Source: Myxococcales bacterium
Lineage (GTDB): Bacteria > Myxococcota > Myxococcia > Myxococcales > Myxococcaceae
Reading direction: 5' to 3'
Length of the DNA stretch: 36,397 nt
Assembly: GCA_030681895.1 (NCBI GenBank)
Contig: JAUXRI010000219.1
Location: forward strand, 1 to 36,397
The translations under genes were made by a program, and so were the position numbers. The notes under the pieces were generated by a model that was not told where the DNA came from, did not search any database, and saw only the letters and a program-made list of their open reading frames with translations. Positions 16,905 to 23,567 of the stretch are shown piece by piece. Every line of letters begins with the position of its first letter. Within the stretch, counting starts at the first letter, position 1.

Positions 16905-17438
16905 TCAGCGCTCAGGCGTCGCGGGGGGGGGCGGTGGGCCCATGCGGCCGGGCATCGGCATCTCGGCCTGCAGCTTCTCCCACGCCTCCGCGCCCAGCAG
17001 CTTGCGCACCTTCAGCATCACGCCGAGGCGGTTCTTCCGCACGGCGAGCTCGGCCTTCGAGATGGCCTCGAGCTTCTGAAACACCTTCGCCTCGTCAGGC
17101 ACCTTGCCATCGGAGAGCAGCCGCTCGAGCTCGAGCTGCGCGCGCTTCACGTCGGCTTCGAGGGTGATGAGGGCTTCGTTCGCGTCGAGCGAGGCGTCGC
17201 GGACCTGCTTCGTGACTTCCGCGCTCAAGCCGAGCTTCGCGGCGACGGGCGGTGGAATACCCATCGGGCCGCCCATCATCATGCCGGGACCACCGTGGCC
17301 CATGCCGCCCGGGCCTGGTCCGTGGCCCATGCCTTGTCCCGGTCCCATGCCGGGACCACGTCCGCCAGGCCCGGGGCCCGGCTGCGCGAGGGTGAGGGAC
17401 GCGAAGAGCAGCGACGACAGCAGCAGGGTGTTTCGCAT
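16905..17438 (-). CDS. Spy/CpxP-like periplasmic protein (metal or envelope-stress sensor type)
   Basis: A 177-residue exported protein. The ATG at 17438 gives a signal peptide ending at about Ala18. The mature N-terminus is an extended Gly/Pro/Met/His-rich stretch (about 19-62, e.g. GMGHGPGPGGMGHGGPGMMM) that could bind metal. It is followed by an all-helical domain (AKLGLSAEVTKQVRDASLDA ... AELAVRKNRLGVMLKVRKLL) with the layout of Spy/CpxP/ZraP and CnrX-like heavy-metal-resistance proteins. It starts 1 base after the anti-sigma stop, so it belongs to the sigma/anti-sigma operon. By analogy with CnrX it may be the periplasmic sensing part of that pathway; that link is inferred from context. 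Confidence 0.8.
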   Translation of the reverse strand: MRNTLLLSSLLFASLTLAQPGPGPGGRGPGMGPGQGMGHGPGPGGMGHGGPGMMMGGPMGIPPPVAAKLGLSAEVTKQVRDASLDANEALITLEADVKRAQLELERLLSDGKVPDEAKVFQKLEAISKAELAVRKNRLGVMLKVRKLLGAEAWEKLQAEMPMPGRMGPPPPPATPER

Positions 17439-17439
17439 G

Positions 17440-17913
17440 TCAGTTCTCCAGTGAGGTGAAGGTGGTGAGGGTGGACGACGGGGCGACCCACGATGGGAGC
17501 GCTCCGAAGGGTGCGTAGGTGGCGTCGCTGACGGTGACGTCACGGTGAAGTTGCGCGTCGAGCTCGTGAGAGAGGGCGGTGAGCGCCTGCCACTCGCGGG
17601 CTTCGTCGATGACGACGAGCTGGGTTTCGAGTGGGCGCGCAGGGGCGACTGGCTCCACGATGGCGACGGGTGAAGGCGTGGTGCTGGTGAGCGCGACGGT
17701 GACGACGCCGGCGAGCACGAGCGCGACGAGCAGTGAGGCACGAACGACGACGGCCTGCCGGCGTACGCGCGTGGGGAGCTGCGGCTCGAGGTGCCCACGC
17801 TGCGTCGCCAGACGTCGGAAGCGCTGACACTCGGGGCAGGTCGTCACGTGGTCGAGCATGGAGGGCGTCGCGTCGTCACCGACCAGCGCCTGTTGAACGT
17901 CGTCGCAGCTCAC
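17440..17913 (-). CDS. Zinc-finger (zf-HC2) membrane anti-sigma factor
   Basis: A 157-residue protein. The N-terminus has the anti-sigma zinc motif, Cys3 then HVTTCPEC (His22, Cys26, Cys29), followed by a basic stretch and a single transmembrane helix at about 54-76 (VVVRASLLVALVLAGVVTVA), then a periplasmic tail of about 80 residues. Such proteins hold their ECF sigma factor at the membrane until a signal releases it. The start is a GTG at 17913 that overlaps the sigma-factor stop by 4 bases (GTGA), which implies translational coupling. The periplasmic tail is close enough to talk to the Spy-like product of the next gene. Confidence 0.9.
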   Translation of the reverse strand: MSCDDVQQALVGDDATPSMLDHVTTCPECQRFRRLATQRGHLEPQLPTRVRRQAVVVRASLLVALVLAGVVTVALTSTTPSPVAIVEPVAPARPLETQLVVIDEAREWQALTALSHELDAQLHRDVTVSDATYAPFGALPSWVAPSSTLTTFTSLEN

Positions 17914-18491
17914 GGAAGCTCCTTCTCGGGCAGCACGCCCTTCTCACGCAGCGCCTTCACTGCTCGCTGCAGGTGCACCCGCACGGTGCCGCGGTCGATG
18001 GCCATGGCGTCGGCCACCTCGTCGATGGACAGCCCTTCGAGGTACCGCAGCGAGAACGCGGTGCTCTGCTTCGGCGAGAGCGCGTCGAGGGCGGTCGCGA
18101 GCTGCGCCTGGTGCTCGCGGCGTTCGGCGTCGGCCTCCATCGACTCGACGGCGCGCGGCTCGACGAAGAGCAGGCTGGCGAACCCATTCCACAGCTTGCG
18201 GCGACGCAGGTGGCTCATCGCCTGCGTCACCACGATGCGGCGCAGCCAGCCCGCAGCGGCTGCTGAATCCTTGAGGGCTCCGCGCTGAGCCCAGGCCTGT
18301 GTCATCGCTGCCTGCACCACGTCTCTGGCCTCCTCGGCGTCCCACACCAGCCTGCGCGCGAGCGCCTCGAGGCCACGCCGCTGCGCAGCCACCAGGCCTT
18401 CGAAGTCGACGACGCCCTCAGCCATCGGCGCCATCATGGAAGACGTGCTCGTCACTCGCTGGGAAAGACGCGCGAGGAGCCCGGCCGGCAT
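17910..18491 (-). CDS. ECF-type RNA polymerase sigma factor
   Basis: Up to 193 residues from the ATG at 18491; starts at 18437 or 18425 would shorten the non-conserved N-terminus and cannot be excluded. Region 2 is visible as AEEARDVVQAAMTQAWAQ and GWLRRIVVTQAMSHLRRRK; region 4 as ALSPKQSTAFSLRYLEGLSI, DEVADAMAIDRGTVRVHLQR, with the recognition helix at the end. It redirects RNA polymerase to its own regulon, most likely including this operon. It begins 9 bases after the SnoaL-like stop and overlaps the anti-sigma start by 4 bases. Confidence 0.92.
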   Translation of the reverse strand: MPAGLLARLSQRVTSTSSMMAPMAEGVVDFEGLVAAQRRGLEALARRLVWDAEEARDVVQAAMTQAWAQRGALKDSAAAAGWLRRIVVTQAMSHLRRRKLWNGFASLLFVEPRAVESMEADAERREHQAQLATALDALSPKQSTAFSLRYLEGLSIDEVADAMAIDRGTVRVHLQRAVKALREKGVLPEKELP

Positions 18492-18500
18492 ACAGCCGTG

Positions 18501-18869
18501 TCACGCGTCGAGGACCCAGGTCGCCGACGCCAGCCACCACCTCGAGCCATCGTGAACGAGCGAGAACGCGTTGGTGCCCGAGCGGAGCGGCGCCTTCGTC
18601 ACCCGGTCGCGAATGACGAAGCGGCTGGTCACCTGCGCGAGCACACCGTGCTGGTCGACGCGTCGTGACAGCTCGAGCTCCTCGTTGGCCGTGAAGACGC
18701 TCGCCAGCCCGCTCGCCCACGAGTCGACGGTGTGGACCGTCATCGGGGTGACGACGCGGACGATGGTCGCAGCGGGAAGGAAGAGGGCCTTCAGGCGCGC
18801 GAGCTCGATGGCGTTGAGCCCCGCGTAGAGGGCGTCGATGAGTTCATGCGGAGAAGCGCCGTCGTTCAT
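18501..18869 (-). CDS. SnoaL/NTF2-like protein
   Basis: A 122-residue protein starting at the ATG at 18869; the frame runs on upstream but only antisense to the next gene. The fold is the cone-shaped NTF2/SnoaL barrel: an N-terminal helix pair (HELIDALYAGLNAIELARLK), then LFLPAATIVRVVTP, and the late strands TSRFVIRDRVTK, NAFSLVHDGSRWWLASATW. In this fold the same pocket serves very different functions (isomerases, ligand binding, scaffolds), so no reaction is assigned. It ends 9 bases before the ECF sigma factor and so heads that operon; a link with the stress response is only positional. Confidence 0.75.
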   Translation of the reverse strand: MNDGASPHELIDALYAGLNAIELARLKALFLPAATIVRVVTPMTVHTVDSWASGLASVFTANEELELSRRVDQHGVLAQVTSRFVIRDRVTKAPLRSGTNAFSLVHDGSRWWLASATWVLDA

Positions 18870-19011
18870 CGCGTCACGGTACGCGCAAAGCGCCTCGCTG
18901 ACAGAGGGAGCTGAAAAGCGCCCGCCCGGGCTTGCGGAGCGCTCTGCGTCTTCGCCTATGGTTCGCCCTTCCACGCGGGCCAGGTCGGCTCGCCATCGAG
19001 GGGAACCACCC
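18870..19011 (+). promoter_or_regulatory. Divergent promoter region of the SPASM operon and the SnoaL/sigma operon
   Basis: These 142 bases lie between two divergent operons and should hold both promoters. A weak sigma-70-like pair reading rightwards is TTGCGG at 18932 and TATGGT at 18957, spaced 19 bases, which is a poor match. A good ribosome site, GAGGGG (18998-19003), sits 8 bases before the ATG at 19012. No convincing operator is visible. Confidence 0.35.
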
Positions 19012-19566
19012 ATGCCCAAGCCCATCGTCGCTCGTCCCGTCACGCCTGCGCCCGTTCGTCCCGGCGGCGGCGGCAACATCATTCGCCCGATGTACGGCGT
19101 GTTCATTCGCGACAACCTGGCGAAGTTCCGCAACGAGATTCAGGTGACGGTCGACGACACCAAGCAGGCCATCGCGGCGGGCAAGCCGAAGGCGAAAGAG
19201 GTGTTCGGCGACGGCATCCTCCAGGGCTCGGAGCTGACCAAGGCGAAGGCCGCGCTGAAGGACCTCGAGAAGGCCGTCAAAGCGCTCAAGCCGGTCTTCC
19301 CGGGGCTCGGCGCGCCGAAGCCGGCCGCGGGCTCGTCGACGCGCACCGACATGGGCCGCTCGCCCGGCCGCATCGCGCCGATGTACGGCGTCGTCTTCCG
19401 CGACGACCTCTCGAAGTTCCGCACGCAGATCACCGGCGTCATCGCCGACATCAAGGCCGGCATGAAGACGCTGAAGCCTGCGGAGCAGGCCGAGGCGAAG
19501 AAGGCGCTGACGTCGCTGCAGGCGGCCCTGAAGGACCTGGGCACCGCCGGCCGCACCTGGAACTGA
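19012..19566 (+). CDS. Candidate substrate of the adjacent radical SAM/SPASM enzyme: duplicated PMYGV-motif protein
   Basis: A 184-residue protein whose ATG is preceded by GAGGGG. It has no signal peptide, cysteine or transmembrane segment. It consists of two copies of one unit: a flexible Pro/Gly-rich lead, the motif R-x-PMYGV-x-x-RDxLxKFR, then a basic helix. The first copy has Met27-Tyr28-Gly29 (PMYGVFIRDNLAKFR), the second Met124-Tyr125-Gly126 (PMYGVVFRDDLSKFR). The helices between them are Ala/Lys-rich and partly repeated (AKAALKDLEKAVKAL, AKKALTSLQAALKDL). The SPASM gene follows after 9 bases. Short conserved motifs repeated in a leader-like protein beside a SPASM maturase suggest a RiPP-type precursor. 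The Met-Tyr-Gly site matches the X-Tyr-Gly signature of PlpX/PcpX splicease substrates. Modification is inferred, not shown. Confidence 0.75.
   Translation: MPKPIVARPVTPAPVRPGGGGNIIRPMYGVFIRDNLAKFRNEIQVTVDDTKQAIAAGKPKAKEVFGDGILQGSELTKAKAALKDLEKAVKALKPVFPGLGAPKPAAGSSTRTDMGRSPGRIAPMYGVVFRDDLSKFRTQITGVIADIKAGMKTLKPAEQAEAKKALTSLQAALKDLGTAGRTWN
19087..19392 (+). repeat. Internal duplication carrying two PMYGV motifs
   Basis: The codons for PMYGV lie at 19087-19101 and 19378-19392, 291 bases apart. Each is followed by a near-identical RDxLxKFR sequence. Both copies use the same Met, Tyr, Val and Asp positions while the surrounding helices have drifted, so selection seems to have held the motif itself. 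Confidence 0.8.
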
Positions 19567-19575
19567 CGACGGTTC

Positions 19576-20901
19576 ATGGCGCCGTCGAAGTCGAAGAGTC
19601 GTGAACAGGACCTCGCGCGCCGGCTCCCTGCGAGCTGGCGGGCGGGGCTCGAAGACGGAGCGCTCGCGCGCTCCGTGTCACTCGATGACCTGCGTGCGTG
19701 CCGGCCCGTCTACGCGGTCTGGGAAGTCACGCTGAAGTGCGACCTGAAGTGCGCCCACTGCGGCTCGCGCGCAGGCACGGCGCGCACGAAGGAACTCTCC
19801 ACCAGCGAGTGCTTCTCGGTCATCGATCAGCTCGCCCGGCTGGGCTGTCGGGAAGTCACCATCATCGGCGGCGAGGCGTACCTGCGGAAGGACTGGGTCG
19901 AGCTGATCCGCCACGTCCGCGCGCAGGGCATGGACTCGACGATGACGTCGGGCGGGCGGAACCTCACGGAAGCGCGCGTCGCGGCCGCGGCCGAAGCCGG
20001 CCTGCAGGGCGTGAGCATCAGCATCGACGGGCTCGAGGCCACGCACGACCGCATTCGTGGCTTCAACGGAAGTTGGCGTGCGGCGCTCGACGCGGTGGCG
20101 AGGCTGCGACGGCATGGCGTGACGGTCGGCTGCAACACGCAGATCAACGCGCTGTCGTGGCGCGAGCTGCCGCAGGTGATGAACGACATCATCGAGACTG
20201 GCGCGACGCACTGGCAGGTGCAGCTCACGGTCGCGATGGGCAACGCCGTCGACCACCCCGAGCTGTTGTTGCAGCCGTACGAGCTCGACGAGCTCTACCC
20301 GATGCTGGCGGAGCTCTACGAGCAGGGCCTCGAGCGCGGGCTGCTCATGGTGCCTGGAAACAACATCGGCTACTTCGGCCCGTACGAGCACCTCTGGCGC
20401 GGCGGCGTCGACGGCACCGGCCACTGGATTGGTTGCAACGCCGGCCAGAACACCATCGGCATCGAGGCCGACGGCACCATCAAGGGCTGTCCGTCGCTCC
20501 CGACGAAGGGCTACGCGGGCGGCAACGTGCTCGACCGGTCGCTGGAAGACATCTGGGTGAACGCACCGGAGCTGAACTTCACGCGCGACCGAACCGAGAA
20601 CGACCTCTGGGGCCGCTGCGCTGGTTGTTATTACGCCGACGTCTGTCGCGGCGGCTGCTCGTGGACCTCGACGGTGTTGTTTGGAAAAGCGGGCAACAAC
20701 CCGTATTGTCATCACCGTGTATTGGAATTGAAGAGGCAGGGCCTGCGTGAGCGGCTCGTGAAGGTGAGTGACGCGCCGGGTACGCCGTTCGACCAGGGCC
20801 TGTTCGCCGTCGTCGAAGAGCCGCTGTCGGCGCCGGTGGTGGAGCGCCCGCCGTCGACCATCGCCCAGCCTCGTGGGCTCAAGCTGCCGGTGCTGCGATG
20901 A
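19576..20901 (+). CDS. Radical SAM/SPASM peptide maturase
   Basis: This 441-residue cytosolic enzyme is expected to use S-adenosylmethionine and iron-sulfur clusters to start radical chemistry on a peptide. The radical SAM cluster site is C-x3-C-x2-C at Cys55, Cys59 and Cys62 (LKCDLKCAHC); the SAM-binding GGE is at 98-100 (IIGGEAYLR). The C-terminal SPASM domain has seven cysteines: 287, 305 (IKGCPSLP), 348, 351, 357, 361 (CAGCYYADVCRGGC) and 378 (NNPYCHHR), enough for two extra 4Fe-4S clusters. This is the architecture of sactipeptide, PqqE-like and splicease maturases. Its start is 9 bases after the duplicated PMYGV protein, and its stop overlaps the zinc-ribbon gene (ATGA). No RRE/PqqD domain is visible at its N-terminus. 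The reaction cannot be read from the sequence. Confidence 0.92.
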   Translation: MAPSKSKSREQDLARRLPASWRAGLEDGALARSVSLDDLRACRPVYAVWEVTLKCDLKCAHCGSRAGTARTKELSTSECFSVIDQLARLGCREVTIIGGEAYLRKDWVELIRHVRAQGMDSTMTSGGRNLTEARVAAAAEAGLQGVSISIDGLEATHDRIRGFNGSWRAALDAVARLRRHGVTVGCNTQINALSWRELPQVMNDIIETGATHWQVQLTVAMGNAVDHPELLLQPYELDELYPMLAELYEQGLERGLLMVPGNNIGYFGPYEHLWRGGVDGTGHWIGCNAGQNTIGIEADGTIKGCPSLPTKGYAGGNVLDRSLEDIWVNAPELNFTRDRTENDLWGRCAGCYYADVCRGGCSWTSTVLFGKAGNNPYCHHRVLELKRQGLRERLVKVSDAPGTPFDQGLFAVVEEPLSAPVVERPPSTIAQPRGLKLPVLR

Positions 20902-21125
20902 CGACCGCGCGTGATGGACTGCCAGCGCCGGCGTTCCCTCGCGTGAAGGGCCGCTTGCCGCCGCAGCTCATGCGATGCCCGGGGTGTGGCCAGCACCTCT
21001 ACCCGACCGCAGCGTCATGTCCGCACTGTGGCGGGAAGCTCGCGGTGCTGCGGAGGAAGCAACTGAAGGCGCTCGCGAAGGCCGAGTCGGCGCTCGCGTC
21101 GCTGCAGAAGCTGTTCGGCGAGTAG
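20898..21125 (+). CDS. Small zinc-ribbon protein, third gene of the SPASM operon
   Basis: A 75-residue protein whose ATG overlaps the maturase stop as ATGA, so the two should be made together. Two CxxC knuckles, CPGC (27-30) and CPHC (41-44), form a zinc ribbon. A basic, Ala-rich helix follows (LRRKQLKALAKAESALASLQ). It lacks the PqqD/RRE fold that usually presents precursors to SPASM enzymes. A role as a partner or adaptor for the maturase or for the PMYGV protein is inferred from the coupling only. Confidence 0.8.
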   Translation: MTTARDGLPAPAFPRVKGRLPPQLMRCPGCGQHLYPTAASCPHCGGKLAVLRRKQLKALAKAESALASLQKLFGE

Positions 21126-21144
21126 TGGAAGTCGGTCGGGCCCG

Positions 21145-22140
21145 TCAGCCCTGGAACGCGGCGCGAACCCGGGCTTCCACCGCCTGTGACGTGCGGAAAA
21201 AGCGGGTGTCGACCCGGCGCAGCCTCGGGAACGACTCGCGCCTCGTCAGGAGTGCCTGCGCCGAGGCCTCGTCGATGGTCAGCACCCGAAGCCGCTCGAG
21301 CGTCGCGGCGAACGGCGCGTCGGCGATGGCGTCGATGAGTTGCGAGGTGACGAAGGCCTCGACGTCGAGCCGGCGCAGCGAGGGCGCGTTCACGTCTTCG
21401 CGGAGCCATCGCGTCAGCGCAGGCTGCGTCTCGGACCGGACCCTGAGCTCGAGCGCGCGGAGCAAAGGCGCGTCGAGCCGGCCCAGCTGACACGAAGGCG
21501 CGCCGTCCCAGTCCGAGACCCACGCGACCAGCGACTCGAGCCGTGACGACGACAGGCCGACGAGTGACGTGATGCCGTACAGCTTCGCGAAGGTGACGCG
21601 CGGCAGCGCCTCGAGCAGTCCCTCGACCTGCAGCGCATCCGACGTGAGGTCGGCGGTCAGCTCGAGCCGGTGAACCGATGGCCGCCGGTCTCGCAGCACG
21701 TCGAGGGCCCGGGAGGCTGCCTGCGCATCGGGAGGAAGGAACAGCTTGAGCACCTCGAGCGCGCAGGCGAGCGGCGAGGCAAGCACGGCCTCGAGGTCTG
21801 CAGGGTCGAAACGATTGGCGTCAGGCTCGGCGCCGTCTGCATCGGGTTGAGGTGAGAACTTCAGGACCGCGCAGCGCAGGTGCCCGAAGCCCCACTCGGG
21901 AGCCAGCGCGCCCGTGTCGAGCAGATTCCAGAAGGCGGGCGACCCGAGGTGCGCGCGGTGCTTGTCGCGCAGCTGTCGCTCGGTGCGTGCTCTTCCGCTC
22001 AGTGACAGCGCGATGAGCTGCCCACGTACGTCGCCGCGCCCCTGCAGCAGGTCGGCGAAGACAGCCCAGCGCTGCGCATCGCCTGGCGTGGCACGAAGCG
22101 CGTCGAGGCAGGCGTCTTCGGTGATGGCACTCGCCGGCAT
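21145..22140 (-). CDS. Short TIGR02996-like protein with leucine-rich-like repeats
   Basis: A 331-residue protein from the ATG at 22140. The N-terminus is a diverged TIGR02996 domain (residues 8-46: CLDALRATPGDAQRWAVFAD then LLQGRGDVRGQLIALSLSG). The body has irregular leucine-rich strands (ALEVLKLFLPPDAQ, VHRLELTADLTSD, LLRALELRVRSE, RLRVLTIDEAS). It resembles the protein at 10083-11957 in order and composition but lacks that protein's N-terminal 200 residues. It lies tail to tail with the SPASM operon (19 bases between stops). The function is unknown; a protein-interaction scaffold is inferred. Confidence 0.8.
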   Translation of the reverse strand: MPASAITEDACLDALRATPGDAQRWAVFADLLQGRGDVRGQLIALSLSGRARTERQLRDKHRAHLGSPAFWNLLDTGALAPEWGFGHLRCAVLKFSPQPDADGAEPDANRFDPADLEAVLASPLACALEVLKLFLPPDAQAASRALDVLRDRRPSVHRLELTADLTSDALQVEGLLEALPRVTFAKLYGITSLVGLSSSRLESLVAWVSDWDGAPSCQLGRLDAPLLRALELRVRSETQPALTRWLREDVNAPSLRRLDVEAFVTSQLIDAIADAPFAATLERLRVLTIDEASAQALLTRRESFPRLRRVDTRFFRTSQAVEARVRAAFQG

Positions 22141-22352
22141 CGAGGAAGGCTACCGCATTCGCACGGTGCCCCGCGGAAGCGTCTGGGCGGGGTGGTAAGA
22201 GAAGCCAGATGCCCCGCGTTCCGTCGTTCACCCGCGCAGCTGGTCTGGCGTGTCTGGTGGAAGCCTCCCCCAGCAGGTCCAGGCACGCTTCAAGGGCGGG
22301 TCGTGTGCGTACCTGGTGGTCTACGCGCGCGGCTTGCGCTGAAGGCCGGTCG

Positions 22353-23462
22353 TCATCGCGCAGCCCACGTCCCCGACATCACCCCGTGCACATATTCGAG
22401 GTCGTTGCCGTGCCAGATGCCGCGAAGGTTGTTCTGGTCTGTGACGGACAGGCTGTTCCAGACCGAGCCCCCTCGCGAAATCGACATGCCCGCTTCGGCG
22501 ACGTAGCCCGAAATCATTCCGTTGCTGATGAGCCCTGAGATGTCGAGGCCCGCGGGAGAACCCATGTGAATCTCGCCGTTGGGGTAGATGCCGCCCGTGA
22601 CGGAGTTGTGCGTCGGGCTGAAGACGGTGATCCACGACGCGCTCGAGATGATCTGGCCGTTCGCGTCGATTTCGAGGTGGTACTGGCCGCTGAGCCAGAT
22701 GCCGCCATCGGGGCTGCCGCCGCCCAGCACGGCGTTGTCGATCTGATCGTTGCCGGTGATGGTGTGGCCTGTGCGGAGCAACGACGCGTTTCGAGAGGCG
22801 ATGCGTTGTTCGTGTGCAGGCATTCCGAACTGGCCATCGATGACACATGGGTAGAACACAGACATCGAATTGCAGGCCACCGTGACTGCGCGCGACGCGG
22901 TGTCGCCGAACCAGCGAACGCCGTCGTGCACCATGCGCCAATCGGTGGTGTGGGTGCCGGCACCCGGCGCCACGAGCTGGATGGTGAACGTGTGCGTCTG
23001 CCCTGGAGCGATGCTGTCAGTCGGGGCGAGCGCGATGCGGTTTCCACTGGTGAAGAACGGGTCCTGGTCGCCTACCGCGCCCAGGCGGTAGTTCCCGGCG
23101 GCCGTCCACGTGGTGTCGCCCTCGTTGCGGACGGTGACCGTGATGGTCGACTGTTGGCTGCACGCCAGCTGCGTCGGGAGCGTGTGAGACACCACCACAG
23201 CGTTGTCGATGGTGCCCACCGGCGCGGAGCCACCTGCCGCTGCGGAGCCACCTGCCGCTGCCGAGCCACCCGCCGCTGCGGAGCCACCTGCCGCTGCCGA
23301 GCCACCTGCCGCTGCCGAGCCACCTGCCGCTGCCGAGCCACCCGCCGTCGGCGAATCACCATGGTGAATCGTCGCAGCCCCTTCGCCACAGCCGAGCGCA
23401 ACCATCGCGACGACCGAGATGAACGTCAGTGTCACAACGCGGCTTCGCCCGTCGATCATCAT
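22353..23462 (-). CDS. NBR1-Ig-like lipoprotein with a GGSAAA repeat linker
   Basis: About 369 residues. The tandem start codons at 23462/23459 give a twin-Arg-containing lipoprotein signal ending in VALGC; the longer frame up to 23516 would put the signal inside the protein. After the lipid anchor comes a flexible linker of six Gly-Gly-Ser-Ala-Ala-Ala units. Then comes an NBR1-type Ig-like domain with its typical phrases (VTVRNEGDTTW, IAPGQTHTFTIQLVAPGAG, TDWRMVHDGVRWFG). The C-terminal 150 residues (ISGLISNGMISGYVAEAG, LRGIWHGNDLEYVHGVMSG) are not recognised. The NBR1-Ig fold in bacteria is a binding module on secreted and surface proteins. It lies 105 bases downstream of the caspase operon and may be separate from it. 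Confidence 0.85.
   Translation of the reverse strand: MMIDGRSRVVTLTFISVVAMVALGCGEGAATIHHGDSPTAGGSAAAGGSAAAGGSAAAGGSAAAGGSAAAGGSAAAGGSAPVGTIDNAVVVSHTLPTQLACSQQSTITVTVRNEGDTTWTAAGNYRLGAVGDQDPFFTSGNRIALAPTDSIAPGQTHTFTIQLVAPGAGTHTTDWRMVHDGVRWFGDTASRAVTVACNSMSVFYPCVIDGQFGMPAHEQRIASRNASLLRTGHTITGNDQIDNAVLGGGSPDGGIWLSGQYHLEIDANGQIISSASWITVFSPTHNSVTGGIYPNGEIHMGSPAGLDISGLISNGMISGYVAEAGMSISRGGSVWNSLSVTDQNNLRGIWHGNDLEYVHGVMSGTWAAR
23227..23334 (-). repeat. 18-bp minisatellite encoding GGSAAA, six copies
   Basis: Six 18-base units follow one another without gaps and differ only by single bases. A partial seventh follows. They encode the flexible spacer between the lipid anchor and the Ig-like domain. 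Such perfect repeats readily change copy number, altering spacer length in steps of six residues without breaking the frame. Confidence 0.9.
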
Positions 23463-23567
23463 TCCCCGGAAGTACGCGAACTCCGGGCGCGCCCGCAATT
23501 GAGGACACGAGTGCACAGGTATTCACTGTCGTGCTCACGTTCCCGGACCGCGAGACGAGCGACCTCT

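Noticed and set aside
22199..22342. A plus-strand stretch ending in RFKGGSCAYLVVYARGLR that resembles a protein C-terminus.
   Set aside because: There is no start codon in good context and it is about 30 residues from the only GTG. It may be a remnant, but I cannot support a gene.
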